This document shows, piece by piece, positions 12,176 through 25,100 of a DNA stretch of 64,000 nucleotides (position 1 is its first letter; each line of letters starts with the position of its first letter). The DNA is from Phoronis australis (taxonomy: Eukaryota; Phoronida; Phoronidae): positions 826,803-890,802 of the forward strand of contig NMRA01000020.1 of NCBI GenBank assembly GCA_002633005.1. The letters are read 5' to 3'. Below the pieces are notes generated by a model. That model saw nothing but the letters and a program-made list of their open reading frames with translations. It was not told the DNA's origin and did not search any database. The translations under genes and the position numbers were made by a program.

Positions 12176-15100
12176 CAGAAAAACTAATCTCGTTCCCAGG
12201 GCTTTGGCACTCTGACGTCACGGAAAGCGTCCCCTGGCCCCTGGGTCTGTGCAGAAGATAAACAGTAAAACGAGCCCAGCACGAGAGAAAGGTACCCAGA
12301 AAATCCCGACGACCAATGATTTCTGCTCCAGTGGCTCTCAAAAACGCAATTATAATTATAGTGGTTTTGACCTACACAAGCTTGTTTCCGACAGTATGGC
12401 CATGAAACTTTTTCCTGTGACTTTTGCACTGGGGTTAGTTCAGTGAAAACCACCGGGGCAAAAGTTTGGTTTTAATCCGAAGTGGGCGGTAAATTTTTAA
12501 ATGATTTTAGTTAACCAAACCTGAGACCTCAGAGCGCAACCGTACCGTAAATCATACACAGAGTACAATTTGTTTGAAAATTTTTTTTCCAAACTGTCCT
12601 GTGTTTTTGAACTTGATTTAAGCCATAAAATATAGGTGTGTGGTTCTATACCGGAGAGTAACTCATCGGCGGTGCAGGTGAGCCTGAGCCCGCAATTTCT
12701 AAGTCCATTCGTCACCCTTTGTGCCCGTTCAGTTAGCAAAAATATCCATGAGAAAAACTCGCCTGGTCTCTAGCTGTAGCTACAGCAGTACAGCTCTCGG
12801 ACTGCTGTTATGTTTATAACTTAAAAAGTGTCAACTTACCGACCCCCTGTTATCATTACTCGTAGTAATAGTAAACATTGGAACTCAACACCCGGCCTAG
12901 TATTCTGTACACGTACATGCTATAAATTAAATCTTTATAAAATACTTGAAGACTTTTCGTTAAAATATACAAAAACAACACAAAAACAGTGCAAAAGATG
13001 ACATCGATTTTTTTGTAGATGCAAAATTTATGATTTTACAAAATACTAAGTTGATGTGAAGATGGTGTATGAATACAAAACTTGTAGTAATTTTCATTAC
13101 AGGCTTTGTTATTTTTTTACAAGCTTTTCAGTTTCATTCATGCACTTTCGAGAACGTCATGATATTTTCGTAATAGTGGATATAATAGTTTTACAGCAGT
13201 ATCTTATATTGAGAACTTTTTCAGTTGTGCAATTACATGTCCTTGTGTAAGTTGGTTAAGCAGACGTCTCTGGTGTCATCCATTTAAATGAACACCTGTG
13301 AATAGAACAAGACATAAAATAATGTCAGACTTTAATAAAATTGGCAACAGTTATCAAGAAAATCTTAGATATTATTAACCTTAATAAGCAATCTTGTTTA
13401 TTCATTATTTATAGTTTTTCATTTGAATGTGTAAACTAAAAATGGTCACAATGAATTTAACCAAAGTAAACTAATTCTCTATTTTGGTACAAGTATTAAA
13501 AGAAACACTCTGAACAAGCTTACTGTACACTTTATATGCATTCCAAAATGAGACTGAAGCTAACCAAGATGACCTTACAGCTTAGATGTCACAACTATTC
13601 TTTTGTCATGATATTGTGCAACCTCTAAATCCATTTGACAATTTAGGGCGTTTTTTGAAACTTTGTGTTCGATCCTAGACTATGTTTTGGGTATACATGT
13701 TCAGTAAACGTTCCAAATATGCTTGGTTAACAACATTGAAGTGAACAGGTCAAATACACAGCTGAGTCACTTTTATGGGCGTAATTGTGTATTGTTTCAG
13801 TTCCTAGAATCCCATGTACAGTAGTCTGCATGTCTCTTTTTATTCTACTTCTGTGATAGTGTGGGTTGTGACCTACATGTACAATCACTTCAGATAGGAA
13901 CTGATTCATATGTGGCAGTGGAGATAAAACCAGGAGAAATAGATTAGGGAACTTCAGCCCCAAGACATCACCAAAATGCCCCTCCAACACATTAAAGCTC
14001 CGTCATTAAGAGAAGAGAAAATAGCTATGCATATACTCAGGGTACCTGCTCTTCAATTAAGTTTACTTAACATTAACTGAGTGTGCAATCACTAATTGGT
14101 AATTCATTTGTGTTTTGTTAGTGCCTGTTCTAAATCACCCAGTGTATTTGATTTATTTTCTGTAGTTAATGAATTGAAGACAACAAAAAGTAAATATAGC
14201 TGTAAACAGTTTGCCTACCGGTACGTGAAACTTAATTCATTCTCAAGGAGATCTCATCACACACACAGAAGAGGATCAGTGTGATGGCAAATAGTAACGC
14301 AAAATGAGGTCCTCGCTATATGATGACAGGAAATGGTGGCAAACTCCCAAACAATTATATCCTCTCTCACTAAGTCTTGATCGACTATAAAATCGTACTT
14401 TTGTTTGATTCTTATAACAGCAAATCAAAGTATTCCCTGGCCTTCAAAGTGGCAATCCCAGGTGGTCATCTGGTTGTTTCCTACTCTTTTATTTTAGATT
14501 CTGTTGCAGGAAACACACCTGAAATCTGAAAAGCAACATTTCTCAGAAAAAAGCCGAACTCTGAAGTTTCTGAAGAGCTTTCTGTAAATGAAAACAATTT
14601 GGCTATGGGAAAATGTTCATTTCACTAATTAACTGAACGGACTAAACAGAAAGGAAATGTAAAAATTGCAACAACTAAACATTTTATCAACTTATGAATA
14701 ATGAGAACAAAAAATTAATAATTTACGGACGACATTTAAAAATATTGTTGTTGAAGAAAAATAAGAATACCATACTCTATATGAAACGTGAACAAATTAA
14801 TCAAACTATTCAAGCGTAAAAATAAGTTCCTCGGTTATTTAGACTTAAAGTCATCTATATAGGCCAGATTCTTCTGCATTTTTATCAAACTTGTGCAGTA
14901 CTACAATATTGTAATTAGTGTCATAATTGTTCATTTGTTTGGGTTTGCTTTGGTCTATTCGTCTGCCTGTCATCGCTCAAAAATCAGTCGGACCCTGTGT
15001 TGGTGCCAGCCAGGAATAACATGGTTTTCAAATTGGTCTTGTTATCTCTTAGTTTATTAAGTTGTTCTCTTTATTGAATAACTGTTCATTTTGGATTTAC

Positions 15101-15251
15101 GTTTACGTTAGCACAACAAAAGATTTCAGATATGTTTCTGTCAACTTGTTTTGTTTTCTGTCGAGTAACTTCTACGGTCCAACCAGCCTGAGTATCCATG
15201 GGATGTAGGCCTACTGCTCATTTTTGTATGTTGATGTCGTCACGGTAGACC

Positions 15252-15288
15252 AAGTCACCCGATCAAGTTAGCGTTGATCGGGTGACTT
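15252..15288. repeat. Perfect 15-bp hairpin (also at 16329–16365)
   Basis: AAGTCACCCGATCAA is followed by the 7-base loop GTTAGCG and then its exact reverse complement. A further outer CCAAG/CTTGG pairing is possible with a bulge. The hairpin is present in both copies of the 1.07 kb block. Its role is unknown. Confidence 0.85.
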
Positions 15289-15403
15289 ACTTGGGGTGAA
15301 AAGATTTTAATAATAGTTGTACAATAGTAGTTCCATCCATTCATGTGTGGAGTAAGGGTCTGATGTGCCTGTCATCAATTAGCCTGGTGCTTATTGTAGT
15401 TAC

Positions 15404-15720
15404 AGTGGCGGATCTACGTTTTCAGTAAGGGGGGGGGCTTAGGATTCCCGGTCGAATCCGAGGCGTGTGGCGCCGAGCGGGGGCGGAGGTCGGAGGGGGT
15501 AAACCCCCATCCCTTGTAAGACAACTTTTTGTTTTTGTAGCCAAACCGAGTGAAATTGTGGTGTGTATACAGGGGTTTAGACAACAACCAAATATTCAAG
15601 AGCATAACGAGCACCGACGGGGCGTAAAAACTTGAATATCAGATGATCGCAACAGCCTCAAGCTGTTTAAGAACGAAGACCTGTACTGTTAGTGCGGAAA
15701 TAAACATGTGTTCTGTCTCG
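15404..15720 (-). mobile_element. DNA-transposon end with GTGGCGGATCTACG terminus
   Basis: The sequence CAGTGGCGGATCTACG plus a G run begins this stretch and is repeated in the second block at about 16482. The same terminus, inverted, closes the gap-containing stretch at 18984–19007. The shared end marks a non-autonomous DNA transposon family. The internal 66-residue minus-strand frame has no recognised domain. Confidence 0.5.
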
Positions 15721-15734
15721 TTACGAGAAAANAG

Positions 15735-16808
15735 GTAAAAATTGCAACAACTAAACATTTTATCAACTTATGAATAATGAGAACAAAAAATTAATAATTT
15801 ACGGACGACATTTAAAAATATTGTTGTTGAAGAAAAATAAGAATACCATACTCTATATGAAACATGAACAAATTAATCAAACTATTCAAGCGTAAAAATA
15901 AGTTCCTCGGTTATTTAGACTTAAAGTCATCTATATAGGCCAGATTCTTCTGCATTTTTATCAAACTTGTGCAGTATTACAATATTGTAATTAGTGTCAT
16001 AATTGTTCATTTGTTTGGGTTTGCTTTTGTCTATTCGTCTGCCTGTCATCGCTCAAAAATCAGTCGGACCCTGTGTTGGTGCCAGCCTGGAATAACATGG
16101 TTTTCAAATTGGTCTTGTTATCTCTTAGTTTATTAAGTTGTTCTCTTTATTGAATAACTGTTCATTTTGGATTTACTTTTACGTTAGCACAACAAAAGAT
16201 TTCAGATATGTTTCTGTCAACTTGTTTTGTTTTCTGTCGAGTAACTTCTACGGTCCAACCAGCCTGAGTATCCATGTGATGTAGGCCTACTGCTCATTTT
16301 TGTATGTTGATGTCGTCACGGTAGACCAAGTCACCCGATCAAGTTAGCGTTGATCGGGTGACTTACTTGGGGGTGAAAAGATTTTAATAATAGTTGTACA
16401 ATAGTAGTTCCATCCATTCATGTGTGGAGTAAGGGTCTGATGTGCCTGTCATCAATTAGCCTGGTGCTTATTGTAGTTACAGTGGCGGATCTACGTTTTC
16501 AGTAAGGGGGGGGGCTTAGGATTCCCGGTCGAATCCGAGGCGTGTGGCGCCGAGCGGGGGCGGAGGTCGGAGGGGGTAAACCCCCATCCCTTGTAAGACA
16601 ACTTTTTGTTTTTGTAGCCAAACCGAGTGAAATTGTGGTGTGTATACAGGGGTTTAGACAACAACCAAATATTCAAGAGCATAACGAGCACCGACGGGGC
16701 GTAAAAACTTGAATATCAGATGATCGCAACAGCCTCAAGCTGTTTAAGAACGAAGACCTGTACTGTTAGTGCGGAAATAAACATGTGTTCTGTCTCGTTA
16801 CGAGAAAA
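15735..16808. repeat. Near-identical ~1.07 kb block, copy 2
   Basis: Second copy of 14659–15731, over 99 % identical by eye. The sequence to its right (from 16809) is unique and probably the true continuation. Confidence 0.95.
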
Positions 16809-16989
16809 ACTCAAGTGGCGAACGATGGTGCTCTCAGCTATTATTAAATGCGACAAAAACAATTAAGTAACACTTTATTAAGCTGAATCACGTTGACAAC
16901 AATTGAAAAACGTCAAATGTATCAAGAAACAAATCATCTGCCGTGAAAACAGTTTCACGAAACCAAAACACTCTGTAGGCCTACTCCGT

Positions 16990-17280
16990 GGTGAACAGAA
17001 ATGCAGGAGCAGTTCACAGAGGGGCCAGATGTACACTTAGAGTACACAAAAACTCTGGCCTGGTCCGTCACGATACCAAAAGTACACCTGTTCTTATTAT
17101 CCCTATAAAATAGTCGATTTGTCGCTGGAACAAACAGTTCTGGCTGAGATAAATAGTTTTACAAACCACACTTTGGTAAAAGCATCACAAGACTAGTTCG
17201 CCGAGGGACCAGAAGTACACTGAAACTCGATATCTACACAAATCAAGCTGGCCTGGTCCGTCGCGAGACCTGAAGTGTGC
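16990..17280. repeat. Two degenerate ~200-bp direct units
   Basis: Units near 16990–17095 and 17197–17280 share GAGGGRCCAGAWGTACACT and, about 65 bases on, CTGGCCTGGTCCGTCRCGA. This is an old tandem duplication. No function is recognised. Confidence 0.65.
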
Positions 17281-17659
17281 TTTGCAAAAAAAGTTTGAAT
17301 TGAAAACTTCTTTCTAGACACTTTTTAATCCCCAGTGGATGCTCATACGTGTAGTTCACACAGCTGGTGGTCAACTGCTGCGAGAGGTTGTCTAGGAAGG
17401 GTTTTCGCACCGTTCTGTAGTACTCACTGGAAGAAACAAGTATTGAGTACAGATTTAACTACGCACTACGTGAAATAAGAATTTGGATATGAAGCAGATA
17501 GACTCAAGTGGAAATACAAACCAGAATCAGTTTCTGTGCACTCGTAGACCCTCTGCTGTACTGGGTAAATTTGACTTGTACAAAAATAATTTCTATTTCG
17601 TTTTCATTGTACACAAGCATAAAAAAAGGACATTATTACAAACTGTGTATAATTTTAAC

Positions 17660-17930
17660 TTATTACCTGGGTGTTTCTCCTGGAACGTTGGTCCTATCTT
17701 TCTGTTGTCTAGACTGCCGAGGAATCTGTACATCGGATCCAATGGTTTGCTGCTCTTGGAACCATTCTACCCAGACGTCTTCGACGTTTGTTCCCAACGC
17801 TTGCACTTCGTCAACTGCTGTGCCAATGAGCTTGTACGCCTCTACATTGTCAGCATCTCGTATTGCAACTCAGTTGGCACTAAGCCCCCTGAGATAACCA
17901 AGTCCATTCAAATGACTTACAGCATGCGCA
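17660..17930 (-). pseudogene. DUF4371/hAT-type transposase remnant
   Basis: The minus strand reads HLNGLGYLRGLSAN, a stop codon, then about 65 residues ending in IPRQSRQQKDRTNVPGETP. The final block fits the IPR-x2-x-RQ-x-R-x-NVPAETPEEYY stretch found in the 52-kDa-repressor/ZMYM1-like DUF4371 proteins, which are domesticated or active hAT transposases. The in-frame TGA and the lack of flanking domains show a decayed copy. A GTAATAAG follows the end and could be a former splice donor. Confidence 0.55.
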
Positions 17931-18849
17931 ACTAAATCCGATCCGTTCATCATGGACTACTTCAAACCTTGACGATGTATCCCAGGACCCATTTGCATTT
18001 CTTGCAATTTTAGAAATAAACGTCCCAATGTCTGAACGCTTTAAACCCGAAGTACTAACATCAAATAAATGCCCATGGACATGGGCGTTTCTTCGGGTGG
18101 GCTTTCTTCGGAAATTCCCAGTATAGAAAACGGCAGTGGTGCTTATTGCAGGTAAAAATACGGTAGGTGTTGAGGTCGGCACTAGGGCTCCTTAGGCTGC
18201 CCGTTGAACATCGCAAGACTTTGTTGTGAAAATACAGCCTCCCCGCAATTTCTGGTACTGTACACTGTTCGCGAATGCGGTCTCTTTGTCAATGTGAGTG
18301 CCCCCTTGGTCAGAGTCCTTGTATAGACATAACTTGTTAGAGTGCATCTTCAAACAGACTCGCGACTAGACCACGGCGCAGGCCACAATAGCAATTCTTC
18401 GGAAAACGAATTTTTTTTTTCAAATATTACATGTACATGTACACTGTTTGATATTGCGCAAGACCGAACTTCACTATGCATCAGTCAAATTCGAGTTACA
18501 AACGTGTGGGGTGTAATAGGATGACTGGACATGGCATGACAGATGAGGTAAAAAAGGTTGCACGTCAATTCGCCTGAATATCAGGGTTGCGGCACCACAG
18601 TGTTTTCCCTAATCAAATCAAAACATATCTCAGAGTAAAGAAACTAGTAACCTAAAGAAATCAGCTATAGAGTTGCTCTTTCAGCGGTGGGTCCATCTAA
18701 GATGCTTGGCTACTTCAGAAGTGTCGACGGAATTAAGCGCGCGTACAATTGATCTCCGGGGTTTTGCCGATGAGCCACGAAGACTGGCTCGAAATGCATT
18801 GATTTTCATAACAGCAATTCACAATGCAAAAAATATATTTTCAGAGTGA

Positions 18850-19007
18850 ACCCCCCCCCCCCNNNNNNNNNNNNNNNNNNNNNNNNNNNNNNNNNNNNNN
18901 NNNNNNNNNNNNNNNNNNNNNNNNNNNNNNNNNNNNNNNNNNNNNNNNNNNNNNNNNNNNNNNNNNNNNNNNNNNNNNNNNNNNCCCCCCCCGTAGATCC
19001 GCCACTG
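18850..19007. mobile_element. C-run, 122-base N gap and transposon terminus
   Basis: A poly-C run leads into Ns at 18863–18984, then another C run and GTAGATCCGCCACTGAG. The latter is the reverse complement of the CAGTGGCGGATCTAC terminus at 15404. The gap therefore lies inside or beside a copy of that element; the homopolymer run probably caused the gap. Confidence 0.6.
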
Positions 19008-20505
19008 AGTTAGATATTGTTTATGATAAGGGTCTGAAAATTTTTAGACCAGGCGAACAATGACTGTTCATGTATACGAACAGTCGACTGATGTTTGAAA
19101 GAACTTTGAGGCAAATTTTGTTAACTTAATATGCGGCAGCAGTTTTCGTTCACCGGCAAGCACTGCCTGTCATCGGAATCAATGAGCTATATCCATCTTA
19201 TTGTTTGGAACATAGACATCATATTATTATTATGTCTATAGGTTGGCGGCCATCCGGCGCACATGCACTGATTCTTCGTTCAGACACCACGTCGCCAGGG
19301 GTCCTTGCTGTAGACAAACAGGAAATGATAAGTGTTGGGTTAACCAGGAAAGTCCTGCGTGATAACCCGTTGATAACAAAAGAATGTCACGATTTTAACA
19401 GGACGGAGTTGGATCGGTGAAGTCAGTTTCTGTGCATATAAATTTGAGTAAGTTCTTTACTGAACTAGAACTGCTAGGCTATACCGAGGGGACCGAAGAC
19501 GGTGTGGCGCAGGGAAGGGTTTGCAGTGGGCAATTCATCAAGTCTGTGACTGGGGCCCCAGTTGTGCGGGTCTCGTAGGCCTACCACCAGTACCACAGAG
19601 CTGAGTGGTCAGTTATCTGTACAACAGCGTAACTAAACATCGGTAGTGGTAAACACCGGTGCGGTTCTAGTAAAACTCTGAAAATGAAAGCTTTGTACTT
19701 GAAGTCAAGGTACTATTGACTGTTGGTTTTCGATTGTGAAACCAAAAGGCATTTACAACACAAGTTGCCCGCGTGAAATGTGCCGTAATAATTACTCTTG
19801 GTGTAAGCTGTATAACTATTTTGACACTTGTCTTCTTAGACTTCATACAGATAGCAGACAGCGTGGGCAAAAAACTGACAACTGGTTTGCTAACCTTAAA
19901 ATCTGCCCCCCTGCCTTCTAAGAAACCATCTAGCTTCACACTGCTAACGTTATCATTACCTGGAGATTAACATGTGTAATCAGGTGTGAGAGTGTCATTA
20001 ATAAAGATGTTTGTAAACACTGGGGGGAGGGGGGGGGGCAACAATTAAATTTTCATTTTGAAAGTTTTTAAACTGCATAGTTCGTGAAACATATACGTGG
20101 TTAGTTGTTTGAATTTTGAAGAAATATGCCTTTTATAACCTCAATCTAGAAAGATGTCCACAGCCAGTATTTTGAATTTTGTCTCGTTAATTCTGCTGGC
20201 CAGCTTCATAATGGACCAACTTCCGTGTTATAAATCTGCTGTAGGAAATTGAAGAAAGCCAAGTGCAATCCGGCAATTCTGAGCATGGATAATTTTCAGT
20301 TGTAAAAGCAGTGCATGCATGTGTGGTTGGGTGTAATTTTGGGTAATTGTTCTTGCCAACCAGCTTCAGGTGATAATGGCTATCATTGTTGCTGATTCCT
20401 ATAAGTACCAGTAGAGGTGGTGAAGTATCGAGTTCACAATTCACATTTCTTCAAAAATTCACAAATCATGGCTGATAATTGTTCCTTTTAAAAAGAAATA
20501 ATGAT
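19008..20505. other. Intergenic DNA, nothing recognised
   Basis: There is a poly-G stretch near 20022–20038. Small frames at 19667–19970 lie on both strands without motifs; the plus one (19773) has a hydrophobic start but no splice or start context that decides it. Confidence 0.4.
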
Positions 20506-20695
20506 TGCAGGCTGTCTGGTACACGTTGTACCAGACGTGTGCAGGCAGCGCATGTGAGCCCATTGTACTGATTACCTGGAATGATTTTGTGCTTTATTAA
20601 TATATGGTTAAAACCGAGCTGAGGAGCTAGAAACCTGGCTCAAGGGTAGACCTAGCAGTTTGGCCATGCAGTGGGACTCGAACAACTTCATCTAA
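20506..20695 (-). mobile_element. SINE-like repeat with tRNA B-box, copy 1
   Basis: On the minus strand it opens with GTTCGAGTCCCACTG, which resembles a pol III B box, and contains a block reading CTAGCTCCTCAGCTCGGTTT. The block recurs at 45850–45990 in the same orientation. The plus-strand left end carries the palindrome GTCTGGTACA-CGT-TGTACCAGAC (20514–20536). A complete A box was not found, so it is probably truncated. Confidence 0.5.
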
Positions 20696-21982
20696 TTGAC
20701 TCTGAAAGTGACTCAAGTTATTCCCAGTCATATTTAAAGTGATTGCTTGATAAAATAAATTTCTTTTCTACTCTTGACAGTTGAAAATTGTTATTTTTAA
20801 AATGGCCACTTGTAACGCTTAAAATGACAAAAACATGCATAAATTTCTCAAACATCGATTTTGATGTATCTTTTTTAATTTGCACAACTAAATAACTCTT
20901 TGCATAATGAGATTCAGTTGGCATCTGGTAAGTGACCAAAAAATTATTTTAGACCGTAACACAGTCAACTCTCGAATATGGACCTTGATCGTGATTTAGC
21001 CGTATGTAATGGGAATCTGATATCAGTGCTTCTGAGCACGTGTAACCCCATTACCCATTCTTGATATTGTGGAATAAGTTCCAGTATCGACTTAGGACTT
21101 TTTCAAGATCTCTGAAATTGGGCTTGAGCTTAGGGTGCTACTGTTTTTCTCAAAACATTGCCTTAAACCATTGTCAGAAAATCACCTTTTTGTATGAAAC
21201 CTGCATATTCTGCTTATTAGCTGCAAGAATTCTGCATTTTTCCTCAAAAGTTGTTTAATCAAAGAGAGCCCAAAACTTTTCCTGTAAATGTTGTATTCTT
21301 TGTAATTTGTCTGTCAAGCTCAGAGTCTAAAAAGCCTTAACAACGAGCTTTTATTACATGGACTCAGGCTGTACCAGTTGTGGGGAAATGTAGTTGACGT
21401 ATATTTGGATTCTCTTAGAAAATTGTATTCACATAGCTTCAGATAACTAGGCGTATTTTTCATGCTCAAAAGTTCTGTAAGTGTTAGTAGTTTTTTTCGA
21501 GTAAGTTTGAGAAACATTAAATTTAAGTTTTTACCCCTGCCTGCTTATTTAGTTGTTTCGCTGACAAGGATAAGTCATCAACTATCAATCTGTTTTTTAT
21601 TTGATTTTTTAAATACATTTATTTATTGTATTCACAACCATAAACTTACAGAAGAAACAATATAAATATTACTAACCCCTGCAGCCGGGGTGTAAATACG
21701 CAAAATTAACATATTTTAATAAAGAACATGCACAGGAATCGACTATAGTCGCAAGTGTAATTATTAGATTGTTATACAAAAAGTCCTTCTACAGGGATCC
21801 ATGTTTTTCTACAAATGTTCATAATTCAGGCTGTTATTTTATAGTAAATTACCTTTGCAATTATCACTCTTGATGCTGTCATCATGTTTCACAGTAATGA
21901 ACTGTCTCTGATGATAAACCGACCAGAGTTAATGAAGGTTACCGTTTTCTTTGTTGCTGTAGTTCACTTATGAAATCAAAGC

Positions 21983-22128
21983 ATGACTTCAACGGTAGTG
22001 ACACCCTTCCTCCATAAAGGGATAAGTCGTCTTAAGGCAGAGCAGTTGTTACTGGAAGCTAAGGAAGATGGGAGTTTCCTCGTGCGAGATAGTGAGTCAG
22101 TGACAGGGGCGTACACCCTTTGTATTCT
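21983..22128 (+). CDS. INPPL1: SHIP exon 1: SH2 N-terminal half
   Basis: It codes for residues 1–49. ATG at 21983 follows an in-frame TGA. A GCTGTAG acceptor-like site at 21961 suggests a separate 5' UTR exon upstream. It contains HKGISRLKAEQLLLEA and DGSFLVRDSESV. The donor is GTGAGT, phase 2. Confidence 0.93.
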
Positions 22129-25100
22129 GTGAGTACCTCATTCAATTTATTAAATGCAGAGTTAAGCACTGTACAACTTGAATTCCATATCTCGAGTACT
22201 GATAATCCGTAAGAGTTGACATGTATGCATTTTCAGAAGGATTCAAGAAGTTCAACGTATTTGCGTTCACTAGTGGCAATTTTGATTCCTTTGCAGTCTG
22301 TTCTTGGTGCCCGCCTCTGTCTGCCTAACTTCTCAAATGATCATTGTAGTAGGTTCTCCGACTGTTTGTGACAAGAGCTTTCTGTTGTTAGTATATTCCT
22401 GTTTATTTGCCAGTCTGCTTTTCTATCTAGACATCAGGGGAGAGTGTACCAGTACAGGATATTGACGGATGACAGTAAGAAGTTGACTATCCAGGTACAG
22501 TTCATGAAGCACTTAACTTTGTGTTCAACTTGGTTGTTAAGTACTAGTTCATGGATCCACCGATCATGCTTCAGCCAACAAGCAACAAGGTGGGGGGTTA
22601 CCATTCAAAATCATGTTTTGTTTGATAGATCACATTAGGGTTGAGAGAAAATGGGTAAAGTATGGCACCAGGGTACTCTCCTTGGGGGAAAATGAGTTGA
22701 TTTCTAATCTATGCGGAATTAACCACCTTCTGTTCCAGAACGATTTTTTTCTAAACTTCTTTGAGATTATGTGATAGGTACATGACCATAATTGTAAACA
22801 AAATGACACTGATACCTCAAAATCAGTTGCCTTGAAAACACCAGGTTTCTTTTAGTGGAGGTACATTTCATGTACTTGAAAAACTGGCAGTACTGTATAC
22901 CAGACTAATATCTGATCTACCCCCACAAAACAACAGAAAAATTTTATAATTTTGAACATGTAGAGAACTCACAATTTTAACGTGTATGCAAAATGTAGGA
23001 AATGATGCGACTCCTTTCAAGCCACACAGACATCTATACTCAGTCAATATTGTACTCCACCAATGCCATGAATTATGCAGCGATTATTAACAGAAGTAAA
23101 CTTGACTAATAATTTTTAAACTCTCAGGGACACGCAAACATGGTTGACTACTTATTGTAATAGGAAGCTGAATTAGCTGTTTCACCATGTCTCATTGAAT
23201 GTTAAGGCAACACTATGTTTGATGAATGGTGGCTGATCTTTTGTTTGCTAATTTCTCTGGCCCTGCTAGCTGCCTTGATTGTGGATTTTTTTTCAAATTA
23301 TCAGAAGAGACAACTTTAAAAGTAACACTTAAAAATATAAGGGATTTAGGGAGATATTTGAGGAGGTTGAAAGTAAAAGAAAGTGACATGAAAGGCGAGG
23401 TGGAACTTATTCTCTTGTTGAGATGTGGTGTGTCTGATTCAGCAGCGTAAGATATCAGGAGGTTTTGCTGCAGGATCTAGATTCTGTTATTTGTCCCTGT
23501 CACTGATAAAACCTTGATGTGTACTCACAATACGATACAAATTGTCACCCAGGCGACAATATGTGTCGAGTACGACAACACATGTCACAATTACAAGGGA
23601 TTCGAAATCAAGTTGGAAAATTTAACTGTAACCTCTTTCACTGGGGTGAGCGTATTCGATTTGTTTGCAAAAGGGAGCCATGTACAATATGTTGGGGAAT
23701 ATTCAGAAAGGACTAGTTCAACTGCAAAATAATCTCTTGCAAAACATGAAGAAATATCAAAAAGTGGCTGTTAATACATGTTGTCAAAGCCATCAGAGGC
23801 ATTTGAAAGAACGTTTGAGGTGTCAAAATACGCAACTAACTGGTTGTCTGACATTGTTATATTTTATATGATAAACATTGACTAATAGGTAATATTATTT
23901 AGGTCAAGTTTCATTTTTAGTGGGGGGTGCAAGATGAGGTGTAGAAGTGCAAATAACATCAGTTTGAAATGGTGTTTGGGGGGTAGTGTAGTGATACTAC
24001 CAAATACATGGGTGATGAGTCACTGTTTGTTTTAGGATATTTAAATATTAATCCATTGTCATCCCTAAACAATGTCAAATGACGAGTAGTTCATCAACTC
24101 TCACCCAAGAAATGAATACAAAGTTCGAAATCAACAATTTTTGAGGTGTGAAAGCATGGCTTCAGTGCCATAAAAGTCGTTATTTCTTATAACATGTGTG
24201 AAATGCAATAATTTTCATGAGAAATATTTTACCACTCGTTATAGATCCCTTAGAACTATCTGTGTGCCAAATTTGGTGGAATTGGCTGACCCCCACATTG
24301 TCGCTGGATGGCTGGTGCTCTCGTGGACTAGTACTTAAAAATCAATATTCTCTAGAATTGGTAAATAAAGCTTTGCCAACCTTTTTCCAACTGCCTGTCA
24401 ACTCCTGCCAGTGAGGAATGAGGTTACCACAGTGATTGCATGGTTCTGTGATTACCTGTGAGTAAATTGGTATTAGAACTTGCAAAGGATTCAGTCTTTA
24501 ATTTATCCCCCTTGCTCTTGTACAGACAAGAGACTCGGATGGCCAGGAGAAGAGACGTTACTGTGACCTTGCCCAGCTGGTACACGAGTACAAACAGAGA
24601 GGCGAGTCTAACAGTCTGGTTTGTGCCCTGGGTAGGTCTATAGAGGCCAAGAAGGAAGAACATGAGCCAGACTCTGGTAAGTAGCTTGACGGTACAGTAA
24701 GTGTCTCTATCATTGGTCAATAGAGGCAAACATAAAAATATCAAAATTAAACTTTATAATAGGTTGCCTGTCAGTAGAGGTGATGGAAAGGGTAATCTCT
24801 GCTTAAGTTTGACTTTTAGAGACCAATTAAGAAAATGAAGAACGATGAAGTTGGCAAGTGTAAAGGTGTGCACCGATGGCAGGTTTGTAGCGGCCCAAAA
24901 GAAAGCTAGAATCAGATTGTTGTAAATAGACTTCGAAGGAATTCTGCATTATTCCGGCTTTACTGGGAAGTCTCAGTTTGGGTGGACCTGCAGAGACCAG
25001 GAAGAGAGAACAGACATTATTAGACTTTGGTTTGTGTAACTGGTAGGTACTGGGTAAACATGACTAGGTGTCAAAATGAGAACTTTTATCTTTTGATAAG

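Larger units (their letters stand above)
14659..15731. repeat. Near-identical ~1.07 kb block, copy 1
   Basis: It is repeated at 15735–16808 with a handful of single-base differences and one extra G. The junction between copies contains an N at 15732. This points to two haplotypes placed head to tail by the assembler rather than a biological tandem. It includes the perfect hairpin at 15252–15288 and a GTGGCGGATCTACG transposon end near 15404. Confidence 0.95.

Noticed and set aside
15414-16691. Two identical 66-codon minus-strand frames
   Set aside because: They are identical because the block is duplicated by the assembly; the frame lies in a repeat and has no domain.
19667-19970. Short frames with a hydrophobic start (plus strand 19773)
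   Set aside because: Overlapping frames on both strands, no homology and no supporting splice site.
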